From positions 159,825,043-159,889,042 of the forward strand of contig CP136069.1 in the NCBI GenBank assembly GCA_032622095.1: DNA of 64,000 nt, given 5' to 3'. The translations under genes and the position numbers were made by a program. Positions 46,118 to 58,874 of this stretch are shown here, piece by piece (position 1 is the first letter of the stretch; every line of letters starts with the position of its first letter). Below the pieces are notes generated by a model. The model saw nothing but the letters and a program-made list of their open reading frames with translations. It did no database searches and had not been told where the DNA came from. The stretch is from Siphonodentalium dalli. Taxonomy: Eukaryota; Mollusca; Scaphopoda; Gadilida; Siphonodentaliidae.

Positions 46118-46265
46118 ATAAGAAGGTATGATGGCTATACTGGAGGGTAGAATTTCCTCAGTCCTCAGTGGTTATGGGTGATTGATAGAACAAGAAAATG
46201 TGAATACTATCAGTGTCTTTCTCTGTGGGATGTTGTCATCACATGGGCAGAGAAGTGTGAAACAT
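46118..46265 (+). repeat. Local duplicate of 44870-45014
   Basis: See the paired entry. Here no TTAA element follows; the sequence continues as ACATTAACCTTCCTGG. Confidence 0.8.
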
Positions 46266-46817
46266 TAACCTTCCTGGCTCTCATTATGTTAGCAGCAATT
46301 ATGAGTGAAAATTTTGAACAAAGTTCAGTACCTAATCTTGACATATTCATTTTTGGCGAAGGACCGCAATTTCTGATGTTTTGCTATGCTTTTAATTCGA
46401 CCATCATCATTATTATTGAGAGCTAATCAGTAGCTGGAGATATGGTCTCCAAACTCATAATGTAATGATATCCCAGATGGTATGCCTCACTTTGGACTAT
46501 GTGTGCACCTATCTTCAGAGGGGTGAGTGGGGCTCCCACAAAAATAGAAAATTTGGCTTTCAAACAATGGCCTCGGGTAATTAAGTTCCCAAAAGTTTAC
46601 CATCTTCTCCTTGTTAAAATATGCAAATTGAATGGAGGACTTTGTATTCCTTCAAATTTCAAACAAGATGGGACATTGTCAGAAAGCAATAACCAGCTTG
46701 AAATGGTGAGAATCTAGCTACCTGGTGGTATATGTTTTCTGCCTGCAATGTTGAGCGACAAATCTGCCTGTCCATATTCGGAACTCCCATTAACCAGTGG
46801 TAGTGTGGATATAGGAT
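46266..46817. other. No gene recognised
   Basis: Frames at 46178-46426 and 46499-46717 have no recognisable domain. Confidence 0.3.
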
Positions 46818-47256
46818 CAAGTCATAAAATAGTGTGTCCGTCCTTTGCAGGATGAGGTCCCGAGGGGGTGAATTTAGTGACGCTATCCTGTAGGGTGGGC
46901 TAGCATAACCAAATACACCCTCGGGGAACCTCATTCTGCTGAGGCCTCGGCTGCTATGGGAGACCTATTATCAGATTGACGTTCCCCAGTTGAAATTGGT
47001 GATGTTCGCTCATCAGACACCTCAATTATTAATTTTATCTTCTGCAAATTAGGGGATATAGAAACTTCGCAGAAGGGAAAAAGTTACTAAAAACTATTTA
47101 ATTTGAGACTATAGATACGTTCAGAAGGTGAAGCAGAATGAGGTCCCCAGAAGGTGAATTTAGTGATGATAGCCCGCTCTGTGCGTAGTTGGCGTCACTA
47201 AATCACCCACTGGGAACCTCATTCTGCAAATGACAGACACACTATTTCAAGGCTTG
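46818..47256 (+). mobile_element. MITE family E, copy 2
   Basis: AAATAGTGTGTCCG to CAGACACACTATTT, 439 bp. Terminal palindromes with GGTGAATTTAGTGA; central CTGCTATGGGAGACC and TTAGGGGATATAGAAAC. Confidence 0.9.
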
Positions 47257-47599
47257 TACTGGCTTGTATAGGATTCTGGTTGTTGCAGTCCACTTGCATA
47301 TACATTCGTTAATCGTTATCACAAAAAAAGTTATATGATATTTTGACTGTGTTGGGTCTAAAATCATGCAAATAAGTAGACATATTGAACAAAGCAACAT
47401 ACTTATAATTGTATTGAGAAACCTATTTTATTTTAAACTTGTAATTATTGCAATGATGTATTTCTAGAGAGCCTGTTATTTTTCACTTTGTAAATAATTT
47501 GAATATTATTTGGAGATGAGACTACAGCTGTAGGTGGGATAAATGTTCATGAAAACATTTACTTTCTCATATTACTTCTAAATTTTCCCTGATGTCTTT
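47257..47599. other. Left flank of the 39-bp satellite
   Basis: AT-rich unique sequence; the array begins abruptly after GATGTCTTT. Confidence 0.4.
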
Positions 47600-49960
47600 G
47601 ATCATACTATAAATCTCTACTCGGGCTACGTTCATAGAGATCGTACTATAAATCTCTACTCGGGCTACGTTCATAGAGATCATACTGTAAATATCTACTC
47701 AGGCCACGTTCATAGAGATCATACTATGAATATCTACTCGGCTACGTTCATAGAGATCGTACTATAAATCTCTACTCGGGCTACGTTCATAGAGATCATA
47801 CTATAAATATCTACTCGGCTACGTTCATAGAGATCATACTATAAATATCTACTCGGCTACGTTCATAGAGATCGTACAATAAATCTCTACTCGGGCTACG
47901 TTCATAGAGATCATACTATAAATCTCTACTCGGGCTACGTTCATAGAGATCATACTATAAATCTCTACTCGGGCTACTTTGGTAGAGATCATACTATAAA
48001 TCTCTACTCGGGCTACGTTCATAGAGATCATACTATAAATCTCTACTCGGGCTACGTTCATAGAGATCGTACTATAAATCTCTACTCGGGCCACGTTCAT
48101 AGAGATCATACTATAAATATCTACTCGGGCTACGTTCATAGAGATCATACTATAAATCTCTACTCGGGCTACGTTCATAGAGATCGTACTATAAATCTCT
48201 ACTCGCGCTACGTTCATAGAGATCATACTATAAATCTCTACTCGGGCTACGTTCATAGAGATCGTACTATAAATCTCTACTCGGGCCACGTTCATAGAGA
48301 TCGTACTATAAATCTCTACTCGGGCTACATTCGTAGAGATCATACTATAAATCTCTACTCGGGCTACGTTCATAGAGATCGTACTATAAATCTCTACTCG
48401 GGCCACGTTCATAGAGATCATACTATAAACTCTACTCAGGCTACGTTCATTGAGATCATACTATAAATCTCTACTCGGGCTATGTTCATAGAGATCATAC
48501 TATAAATCTCTACTCGGGCTATGTTCATAGAGATCATACTATAAATCTCTACTCGGGCCACGTTCATAGAGATCATACTATAAATCTCTACTCGGGCCAC
48601 GTTCATAGAGATCGTACTATAAATTTCTACTCGGGCCACGTTCATAGAGATCGTACTATAAATCTCTACTCGGGCCACGTTCATAGAGATCATACTATAA
48701 ACTACTCAGGCTACGTTCATTGAGATCATACTATAAATCTCTACTCGGGCTATGTTCATAGAGATCATACTATAAATCTCTACTCGGGCTACATTCGTAG
48801 AGATCATACTATAAATCTCTACTCGGGCCACGTTCATAGAGATCATACTATAAATCTCTACTCGGCTACGTTCATAGAGATCATACTATAAATCTCTACT
48901 CTGGCTACGTTCATTGAGATCATACTATAAATCTCTACTCTGGCTACGTTCATTGAGATCATGCTATAAATATCTACTCGGGCTATGTTCGTAGAGATCA
49001 CAATATAAATCTCTACTCGGGCTACGTTCATAGAGATCATACTATAAATCTCTACTCGGGCTACGTTCATAGAGATCGTACTATAAATCTCTACTCGGGC
49101 TACGTTCGTAGAGATCGTACAATAAATCTCTACTCCGCTACGTTCATAGAGATCATACTATAAATCTCTACTCAGGCTACGTTCATAGAGATCGTACTAT
49201 AAATCTCTACTCGGGCTATGTTCATTGAGATCATACTATAAATCTCTACTCAGGCTACGTTCATAGAGATCGTACTATAAATCTCTACTCGGGCCACGTT
49301 CATAGAGATTACAATATAAATCTCTACTCGGGCTACGTTCATAGAGATCACAATATAAATCTCTACTCAGGCTACCTTCGTAGAGATCGTACTATAAATC
49401 TCTACTCAGGCTACGTTCATAGAGATCGTACTATAAATCTCTACTCGGGCTATGTTCATTGAGATCATACTATAAATCTCTACTCAGGCTACGTTCATAG
49501 AGATCGTACTATAAATCTCTACTCGGGCCACGTTCATAGAGATTACAATATAAATCTCTACTCGGGCTACGTTCATAGAGATCACAATATAAATCTCTAC
49601 TCGGGCTACGTTCGTAGAGATCATGCTATAAATCTCTACTCCGGCTACGTTCATAGAGATCGTACTATAAATCTCTACTCCGGCTACGTTCATAGAGATC
49701 GTACTATAAATCTCTACTCGGGCTACGTTCATAGAGATCATACTATAAATCTCTACTCGGCTACGTTCATAGAGATCATACTATAAATCTCTACTCTGGC
49801 TACGTTCATTGAGATCATACTATAAATCTCTACTCTGGCTACGTTCATTGAGATCATGCTATAAATATCTACTCGGGCTACGTTCATAGAGATCATGCTA
49901 TAAATATCTACTCGGGCTACGTTCATAGAGATCGTACTATAAATCTCAACTCTGGCTACG

Positions 49961-50700
49961 TTCATTGAGATCATGCTATAAATATCTACTCGGGCCACGT
50001 TCGTAGAGATCATACTATAAATCTCTACTCGGGCTACATTCGTAGAGATCACAATATAAATCTCTACTCGGGCTACGTTCATTGAGATCATGCTATAAAT
50101 ATCTACTCGGGCCACGTTCATAGAGATCATACTATAAATCTCTACTCTGGCTACGTTCATTGAGATCATGCTATAAATATCTACTCGGGCCACGTTCGTA
50201 GAGATCATACTATAAATCTCTACTCGGGCTACATTCGTAGAGATCACAATATAAATCTCTACTCGGGCTACGTTCATTGAGATCATGCTATAAATATCTA
50301 CTCGGGCCACGTTCATAGAGATCATACTATAAATCTCTACTCTGGCTACGTTCATTGAGATCATGCTATAAATATCTACTCGGGCCACGTTCATAGAGAT
50401 CATACTATAAATCTCTACTCTGGCTAACGTTCATTGAGATCATGCTATAAATATCTACTCGGGCTACGTTCATTGAGATCATACTATAAATCTCTACTCT
50501 GGCTACGTTCATTGAGATCATGCTATAAATATCTACTCGGGCCACGTTCGTAGAGATCATACTATAAATCTCTACTCGGGCTACATTCGTAGAGATCACA
50601 ATATAAATCTCTACTCGGGCTACGTTCATTGAGATCATGCTATAAATATCTACTCGGGCCACGTTCATAGAGATCATACTATAAATCTCTACTCGGGCTA
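49961..50700. repeat. Higher-order repeat in the satellite, 195 bp (5 units)
   Basis: The variant block beginning TTCATTGAGATCATGCT recurs at 49961, 50156 and 50351, exactly 195 bp apart, carrying the same series of unit variants (GTAGAGATCATAC, then ATTCGTAGAGATCACAAT); another copy of the series starts at 50508. Confidence 0.88.
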
Positions 50701-51082
50701 CGTTCATAGAGATCACAATATAAATCTCTACTCGGGCTACGTTCGTAGAGATCATACTATAAATCTCTACTCAGGCTACGTTCATAGAGATCGTACTATA
50801 AATCTCTACTCGGGCTATGTTCATAGAGATCATACTATAAATCTCTACTCAGGCTACGTTCATAGAGATCGTACTATAAATCTCTACTCGGGCCACGTTC
50901 ATAGAGATTACAATATAAATCTCTACTCGGGCTACGTTCATAGAGATCATACTATAAATCTCTACTCGGGCTATGTTCATAGAGATCGTACTATAAATCT
51001 CTACTCGGGCTACGTTCATAGAGATCGTACTATAAATCTCTACTCGGGCTACATTCATAGAGATCATACTATAAATCTCTAC

Positions 51083-51960
51083 TCAGGCTACGTTCATAGA
51101 GATCATACTATAAATATCTACTCGGGCTACGTTCGTAGAGATCGTACTATAAATCTCTACTCGGGCTACGTTCATAGAGATTGTACTATAAATCTCTACT
51201 CGGGCTACGTTCATAGAGATCATACTATAAATCTCTACTCGGGCTACGTTCATAGAGATCGTACTATAAATCTCTACTCCGGCTACGTTCGTAGAGATCA
51301 TACTATAAATCTCTACTCCGGCTACGTTCATAGAGATCATACTATAAATCTCTACTCAGGCTACGTTCATAGAGATCATACTATAAATCTCTACTCGGGC
51401 TACGTTCATTGATATCATACTATAAATCTCTACTCGGGCTACGTTCATAGAGATCATACTATAAATCTCTACTCGGGCTACGTTCATAGAGATCGTACTA
51501 TAAATCTCTTCTCAGGCTACGTTCATAGAGATCATACTATAAATCTCTACTCGGGCTACGTTCATAGAGATCATACTATAAATCTCTACTCGGGCTACGT
51601 TCATAGAGATCATACTATAAATCTCTACTCGGGCTACGTTCGTAGAGATCATACTATAAATCTCTACTCGGGCTACGTTCATAGAGATCGTACTATAAAT
51701 CTCTACTCCGGCTACGTTCGTAGAGATCATACTATAAATCTCTACTCCGGCTACGTTCGTAGAGATCATACTATAAATCTCTACTCAGGCTACGTTCATA
51801 GAGATCATACTATAAATCTCTACTCGGGCTACGTTCATTGATATCATACTATAAATCTCTACGCGGGCTACGTTCATAGAGATCATACTATAAATCTCTA
51901 CTCGGGCTACGTTCATAGAGATCGTACTATAAATCTCTTCTCAGGCCACGTTCATAGAGA
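51083..51960. repeat. Higher-order repeat in the satellite, 429 bp (11 units)
   Basis: The rare variant TTGATATCATAC occurs at 51411 and 51840, 429 bp apart, with the same succession of neighbouring variants (two CTCCGGCTACG units, one TCTTCTCAGG unit). The variant recurs at 52151 and 53164. Confidence 0.85.
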
Positions 51961-53834
51961 TCATACTATGAATATCTACTCGGCTACGTTCATAGAGATC
52001 ATACTATAAATCTCTACTCGGGCTACGTTCATAGAGATCATACTATAAATCTCTACTCGGGCCACGTTCATAGAGATCATACTATAAATCTCTACTCGGG
52101 CTACGTTCATAGAGATCATACTATAAATCTCTACTCGGGCTACGTTCATTGATATCATACTATAAATCTCTTCTCAGGCTACGTTCATAGAGATCATACT
52201 ATAAATCTCTACTCTGGCTACGTTCATTGAGATCATACTATAAATCTCTACTCTGGCTACGTTCATTGAGATCATGCTATAAATATCTACTCGGGCTATG
52301 TTCGTAGAGATCACAATATAAATCTCTACTCGGGCTACGTTCGTAGAGATCATACTATAAATCTCTACTCAGGCTACGTTCATAGAGATCATACTATAAA
52401 TCTCTACTCGGGCTATGTTCATTGAGATCATACTATAAATCTCTACTCAGGTTACGTTCATAGAGATCGTACTATAAATCTCTACTCGGGCCACGTTCAT
52501 AGAGATTACAATATAAATCTCTACTCGGGCTACGTTCATAGAGATCATACTATAAATCTCTACTCGGGCTACGTTCGTAGAGATCGTACTATAAATCTCT
52601 ACTCGGGCTACGTTCATAGAGATCGTACTATAAATCTCTACTCGGGCTACGTTCATAGAGATCATACTATAAATCTCTACTCGGGCTACGTTCATAGAGA
52701 TCGTACTATAAATCTCTACTCGGGCTACGTTCATAGAGATCGTACTATAAATATCTACTCGGGCTACATTCATAGAGATCATACTATAAATCTCTACTCG
52801 GGCTACGTTCGTAGAGATCATACTATAAATATCTACTCGGCTACGTTCATAGAGATCATACTATAAATATCTACTCGGGCTACATTCATAGAGATCATAC
52901 TATAAATCTCTACTCGGGCTACGTTCGTAGAGATCATACTATAAATATCTACTCGGGCTACGTTCATAGAGATCATACTATAAATCTCTACTCGGGATAC
53001 GTTCGTAGAGATCATACTATAAATCTCTACTCAGGCTACGTTCATAGAGATCATACTATAAATCTCTACTCCGGCTACGTTCATAGAGATCATACTATAA
53101 ATCTCTACTCGGGCCACGTTCATAGAGATCGTACTATAAATCTCTACTCGGGCTACGTTCATTGATATCATACTATAAATCTCTTCTCAGGCTACGTTCA
53201 TAGAGATCATACTATAAATCTCTACTCGGGCTACGTTCATAGAGATCATACTATAAATCTCTACTCGGGCTACGTTCGTAGAGATCATACTATAAATCTC
53301 TACTCAGGCTACGTTCATAGAGATCATACTATAAATCTCTACTCCGGCTACGTTCGTAGAGATCATACTATAAATTTCTACTCGGGCTATGTTCATAGAG
53401 ATCATACTATAAATCTCTACTCAGGCTACGTTCATAGAGATCATACTATAAATCTCTACTCGGGCTATGTTCATAGAGATCATACTATAAATCTCTACTC
53501 GGGCCACGTTCATAGAGATCATACTATAAATCTCTACTCGGGCTACGTTCATAGAGATCATACTATAAATCTCTACTCGGGCTACGTTCATAGAGATCAT
53601 ACTATAAATCTCTACTCGGGCTACGTTCATAGAGATCGTACTATAAATCTCTACTCGGGCTATGTTCATTGAGATCATACTATAAATCTCTACTCGGGCC
53701 ACGTTCATAGAGATCGTACTATATATCTCTACTCGGGCTATGTTCATTGAGATCGTACTATAAATCTCTACTCGGGCTATGTTCATTGAGATCATACTAT
53801 AAATCTCTACTCTGGCTACATTCGTAGAGATCAT

Positions 53835-55756
53835 GTTCCACCAGTTCATAACCTGGGAACATTTTGAAAATCTGATGTGGAACTTTATAACATTGAAAAA
53901 ATAACGCAGGTAACATATAATTTCTTAGTCAATAGCTGTTCCTTAGCTAATATATTTCACAGAAGGTACAAGTTCTCATTTGCATAACTTAAGTGACTTT
54001 TGTGGCCCGATTTCATGATAAACATGGAAATGATTACCAGAGCGAATTCAGATCACAAAAATTGGTTAAATCATGCAATCTCGTACTTGGTCGTCCATAC
54101 ACTGTGAAATACATTATTGAGGAACATGTATCGACCATGAAATATCATACCTGCATTATTTTTCAATGTTGTAAAGTTCCCCGTCGAAACAGGTCTAAAC
54201 ATCAAAAGGTTCCCAGGTTTTGTACTGGTGGAATATGATCTATACGGGTGCAGCTAGAGTAGAGATTCATGACATGATCTACTGATGTCTATGTGAGATA
54301 CATTTTTGTACTTTCAACCTATATCCATTGCCTTCAATCCAAACCATATTGATTACAAGATATGAACATATAGCTAGAAATCTGTTCTTATAAAACAAAA
54401 CTGCAACGCTGCTGTCCATGTGAAATGATTGATGGGATGAGGGTGAGGGTTCAAACCATGGGAAATTGTCACAGATACAAAAGACGCAAATAGTGCAAAC
54501 AAAACCTGCCTTTCTCTCCCCGTTATCTCAGTTTCTCGTCCAAACATCCTCTGACATTTTGTACACAGTTAAGTATCAGATAGAAGACTTCATTTCCCTT
54601 GAGGCTGGGACAAAGATCGGCCAATTTAAATATGGATACAATACCTGGGTATTGATAATCTCATCGCTGATGTTTTTGTATTGAAATTGATAAAATTGTT
54701 ATAAATTTGAACGCGACAGATGATGGCTGTGACAAACAGTACTTTGAATTGTCTGATACTCGTGGTGGGTCTGGATGGTTTTATTTGTAACAGATTTATA
54801 TTGTGTAACTGTTATTCCTTCTGGCTATATTTCATCAGGTGGGAAATATATTTTGAAAACTGGAAGTCGTACTTTGGTAGGTGATCTTTAATATGATAAT
54901 TATACTGACAGATCAAGCCACGAACTATACACCTGTCAACTGTCTGATAGGTCAATGTTTCGGAGTGAGACATGTTGTCTAAGCCTAAGAAAAAAATATT
55001 TGTGGTTTGGGTTTCCCTACCAACCCTATTTTAAACCCCCTACCCTATAGTTTTGTTCATGATTTTCAAGAAAATCTATTGAATTTGTTCTCTTTAATAT
55101 TTCATAAAACATACATAAAAACACATTTCAGCATCTCAGAATAAGTTGATTTCTTAGTAAAAGTATTGTATAATATTAAAATTTATACAAAAATAATCAA
55201 ACGTAAATTTTGCAGAGTAAAATACGCACATGAATAGTCATAAGAATATGTCAAAATAAAAAAATTAATTAATCAAATATAATTTCAAGTCAACCTACCG
55301 ATCCAATTTTTTTCCCACTTGTAACCCAAACCAGACATTAATTTTCTTTGGCCCAGTACAGCCCAGTATGTAGATTCTCATGCTATCTGTATAAACCTAT
55401 TACAGGTGAGCTTAGTCTCCAGGCTTCTGTTTGGAATGTCAATTAATATATATCATTCCGATCAATATATGGCCATTTCAATTAGAAATGAGAATTTGTT
55501 CACCTCCATATCTCTGACATTCTTATATCAATTATCTTTAATCATCTGAATTCGATGTTTCTAGATCAATTTGCTTGGATTTATATCTACACACACACTT
55601 AATGGGAGCCACAGGCAAAGTTTCCTGTGGCAAGTAGAAAATTCAGAACAGTTGAGATCGATACATAATTAGTGACTGTTTACATTGATTCTTGTACACA
55701 ATGTATGTATAGACAAATATAATTATTTCCATTTGCAACCCCGCCCTTCTGTAACG
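53835..55756. other. No gene recognised
   Basis: 1.9 kb of AT-rich DNA to the right of the satellite. Frames at 53993-54238 and 54466-54684 have no recognisable domain or splice context. Confidence 0.35.
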
Positions 55757-55990
55757 ATGGGTTGTAAATTTCCAACTGGTACCCCAGCTCAAGCTTTTCC
55801 AACTAGACATATCCAACCAGAAACCCTCTTAGAGTTAAAAATTTCCAACTGATGGTCATTTCAGGTTAAAACATTTGCAGAAAGTAGGAAAATATAACAT
55901 ATTTGGTCCAAAAACATTATCAAACTATCAGAAAATTGTTTGGTCTCAAATTTCCAACTAATGTTGTGTCATGCATGAATATTCCATCTG
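55757..55990. repeat. TTTCCAACT-type dispersed repeat
   Basis: TTTCCAACT or close variants occur at about 55768, 55795, 55850 and 55950, with a TTGGTCCAAAAACATTA element as at 24137 and 16751. Function unknown. Confidence 0.55.
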
Positions 55991-56058
55991 TTGAAAGTTT
56001 TTACCAAAGTTGCAGGGTAGGGAGGCACACTTGAGAGTATGTTCTTTCAATCTTAAAC

Positions 56059-56502
56059 AAGCCTGCAAATAGCGTGTCTATCATTTGCAGAATGAGGTCC
56101 CCAGAGGGTGAATTTAGTGACGCTATCCCGCATAGCGGGCTAGCATCACTAAATTCACCCTCTGGGTACCTCATTCTGCTTAGGCCTCATCTTCTGGGAA
56201 GTATCTATGGTATCAAATTAATATTGTTTTTAGTTACGTTTTCCCATCTGGGAAGTTTCTATATCCCCTAATTTGCAGAAGATAAAATCCATAATCGAGG
56301 TGCCCAATGGGTGAACATCACCAACTTCAAATGGGAAACTTCTATCTGATCCTAGGTCTACCATAGCAGTTGAGGGCCTAAGCAGAATGAGGTCCCCATA
56401 GGGTGAATTTAGTGATGCTAGCCCGCTATGCGGGGTAGGGTCACAAAATTCACCCTCTGGGGACCTCATTCTGCAAATGACAGACACGCTATTTGCAGGC
56501 TT
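56059..56502 (+). mobile_element. MITE family E, copy 3 (best preserved)
   Basis: The ends are AAGCCTGCAAATAGCGTGTC and its exact inverse. Each end continues into a palindrome: GCAGAATGAGGTCCC, GGTGAATTTAGTGA, centre CCCGCATAGCGGG. The 444-bp length fits the other full copies. Confidence 0.93.
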
Positions 56503-56985
56503 CAATCTTAAATAATCGCTAATTTAATATTTATGTGGTGCACCTGCCTGTATATAGGTTTTCATCAAGTTTGTCCTTCATATCCTGATGGACTCTAAAT
56601 TAAAATTGGAGTGCAGAGCAGTTAGGTTTATCCCTGTGGGAATCCCTGCAATTATCCAGTGACATAAACCATTTCACCACCTATCTCTAGCATACCTTTC
56701 TACAAAAACTTTGTTCACCAACTATCTATCTTTCTATATAATCTATTAACAGTAGATTGACCATTTCACCACCATTTACTGCACCTTATGCTCTTACTCC
56801 CATGGATTCCATTGTCAGTTAGACAGTGGGACATCATGATTTGGTAAGGTCTCTCAATTATTGTCACAGCATGAACCTTTTACCTCTATTATCATGTGGT
56901 AATGTGAGGTAACAGCAATTAATGTACTTTATCTTTATTCTGTCTCTAACCTAGTATAACAATCAATTAAAATAGCATTTATCTA
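56503..56985. other. No feature seen
   Basis: AT-rich, no recognisable repeat or frame. Confidence 0.3.
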
Positions 56986-57244
56986 CTTGTACCTTTATAC
57001 AGGAATAGTTTGTTATCATGGATGCTGGAGAAGGGGGGCCATGCGGGGGAACTTGCCTGGCCCAGGGGAGTCCAGTGGGTACGCGAAAAGTGCCCCGAAA
57101 AGTGCCCTCTTGACTGGTTTGCCCCTTGCCCTTCGGTGCTTACGGCATCCCTGTTATGTTATTGTCGATTTGTCTGTCCATCTTGTCATCTGTCAGTTTA
57201 TCTTTCCATTCGCTTTTTATTTTCTAATGTAAGATATGAAACAG
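56986..57244. repeat. GC-rich fragment and TCTGTC-rich repeat, relative near 59735
   Basis: 57020-57150 is unusually GC-rich, with two tandem GTGCCCCGAAAA-like words. GTCTGTCCATC...CAGTTTATC...CCATTCGCTTTTT at 57170-57220 parallels 59735-59810. Two overlapping frames cross it but do not resemble known proteins. Confidence 0.45.
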
Positions 57245-57625
57245 AAAACAGAAACATTATGACATCACCAAATTCACCCTGTGGGATCCTCATTCTGCTG
57301 AGGCCTCAACTGCTATGGGAGATCTACAATCAGATTGAATTTTTCCCAGTTATAGTTGGTGATATTCACCTGTTAGTCTCCTCGTTTATGCAATTTATCT
57401 TCTGCAAATTATGGGATATAGAAACTGAGCAGAAGGTAAAAAGTTACTAAAATCAATGTCTATAATTTGAGACTATAGATACTTTCCAGAAGATGAGGCC
57501 TAAACAGAATGAGGTCTCCAGAGGTGGAATTTAGTGATGCTAGCCCACTGTGTGGTAGCATCACTAAATTCACCATCTGAGGACCTCATTCTGCAAATTA
57601 CAGACACACTATTTCACAAAGCTTG
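57245..57625 (+). mobile_element. MITE family E, 5'-truncated copy 4
   Basis: It begins inside the left palindrome (ATCACCAAATTCACCCTGTG) and ends CAGACACACTATTTC. The first ~65 bp are missing. Confidence 0.88.
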
Positions 57626-57636
57626 GTTATGGCCCT

Positions 57637-58036
57637 TTAACCCTTTACCCAACAAACCGGCCAAAACCGGCCAAATAAAGCTTCAACAGCCTAAAATATC
57701 TTCGGTCTGTCTCAATAGAACCATACAAATATGGATATCATTGGAACCGGCTCCTTGACCACATTGTGATAGTTACAGTTATGCCCTGTGCCAATGCATT
57801 CTCTTATATATGCGAGTCGACCATAGGTCGCCTCGCATATATAAGAGAATGCATTGGCATAAAAAAAATCTGTTTTTAACACTTTTTACCATTTTTTCTT
57901 ACATTCTTTAACAATTTTATAATTTTTAATGTGTTAAGCCAATGCATTCTCTTATATATGCGAGGCGACCTATGGTCGACTCGCATATATAAGAGAATGC
58001 ATTGGCACAGGGCCCTTCTGTTGGGTAAAGGGTTAA
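57637..58036 (+). mobile_element. TTAA MITE family A, full 400-bp copy
   Basis: Both TTAA ends intact; same length and part order as 17374-17773, with only scattered differences. It lies just 11 bp after a family E element. Confidence 0.93.
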
Positions 58037-58431
58037 GTGAAAATGGCCCTGTGCAAACTGATGAGGCAGCATGAATGGAACAATAATCACATGTAATAAA
58101 TTTTGTCTGTTCATTTCTTCTGAAGTTATGGCCCTTGTGTAAAATACATGCACCCCTGTATCTCCGTCATCTTACAATGATCTTTGGTATATTCATGAAC
58201 CACTAGGGGATGAAGGATATCAACATGCAACAGGATTTATTTGAATGCCAATTGTTTTTTCCAGAATTCTGTGGTTACTTTGAATTGGGATTGCTTTCAA
58301 GTCTGGTTATAGCGCAGCCATCTTAATTCAGATTGTTTGACTTCGGCAATCTGCTATGGCAACCAGTTGCCATGGCCTAGTTTGCTTCAGCAAATGGCTT
58401 TGCCATTGTTGATTGATATAGCCTATTATGA
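58037..58431. other. No gene recognised
   Basis: GCAATCTGCTATGGCAACCA and a near inverse (GCAAATGGCTTTGCC) are the only structure seen. Confidence 0.3.
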
Positions 58432-58770
58432 GAGCTGATAGTGTGTCTGGCAGAGGGTAAATTAGTGATGCTACCCCACACAGCAGGCTAGCATCACCAA
58501 ATTCACCCTCAGGGGACCTCATTGTGCTTCTAGGCCTATCTTCTTGGAAGTATCTATAGTCTCAAATGAACATTGTTTTAATTACTTTTACCTTTCTGTT
58601 TAGTTTCTATATCCCCTAATTTGCAAAAGATAAAATGCACAATCAAGGTGGGGGACTACAATCTGATCCTAGGTCTCCTATAGTAGTTGAGGCCTTAGCA
58701 GAGTTCCCAGAGGGTAAATTTGGTGATGGAACTCATTCTGCAAATGTTAGACACACTATATCCAGACTTG
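58432..58770 (+). mobile_element. MITE family E, internally deleted copy 5
   Basis: ATAGTGTGTCTGGCAGAGGG to TTAGACACACTAT. Parts of both terminal palindromes are missing. Confidence 0.85.
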
Positions 58771-58874
58771 ATTGCATTATTTTGGATAATATCTCCACTC
58801 AACAGCACACAGCCACAAAATGTGATGATTACTACATGAATGAATTTCTTGCAAAAATTGGGATTCCCTGATCT

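Larger units (their letters stand above)
47600..53834. repeat. 39-bp satellite array, about 160 copies
   Basis: The unit reads (plus strand) GATCATACTATAAATCTCTA then CTCGGGCTACGTTCATAGA, 39 bp, repeated head to tail for 6.2 kb. Some units have 38 bp (CTCGGC for CTCGGGC), and one near 50425 has 40. Variation is confined to a few sites: CAT/GTA/ATT before GAGATC, ATAC/GTAC/ATGC/ACAA, CTCT/ATCT, GGG/AGG/TGG/CGG, and T/C in GGCTAC. Because 39 is a multiple of three, one frame on each strand stays open; the minus frame encodes a 13-residue repeat (ISMNVARVEIYSM). Indels break it into about a dozen pieces. I regard it as non-coding satellite. Confidence 0.97.

Noticed and set aside
47600-53834. 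CRISPR array
   Set aside because: The units are contiguous without unique spacers, and the DNA is eukaryotic.
47849-53849. A family of long proteins made of a 13-residue repeat on the minus strand
   Set aside because: The frame is open only because the DNA unit is 39 bp. It is broken by 38-bp units into about a dozen pieces, each starting and stopping in repeat sequence, and the opposite strand is open too.
57010-57450. A 146-residue protein
   Set aside because: Its second half is translation of a MITE family E copy; the first half lies in a GC-rich repeat fragment.
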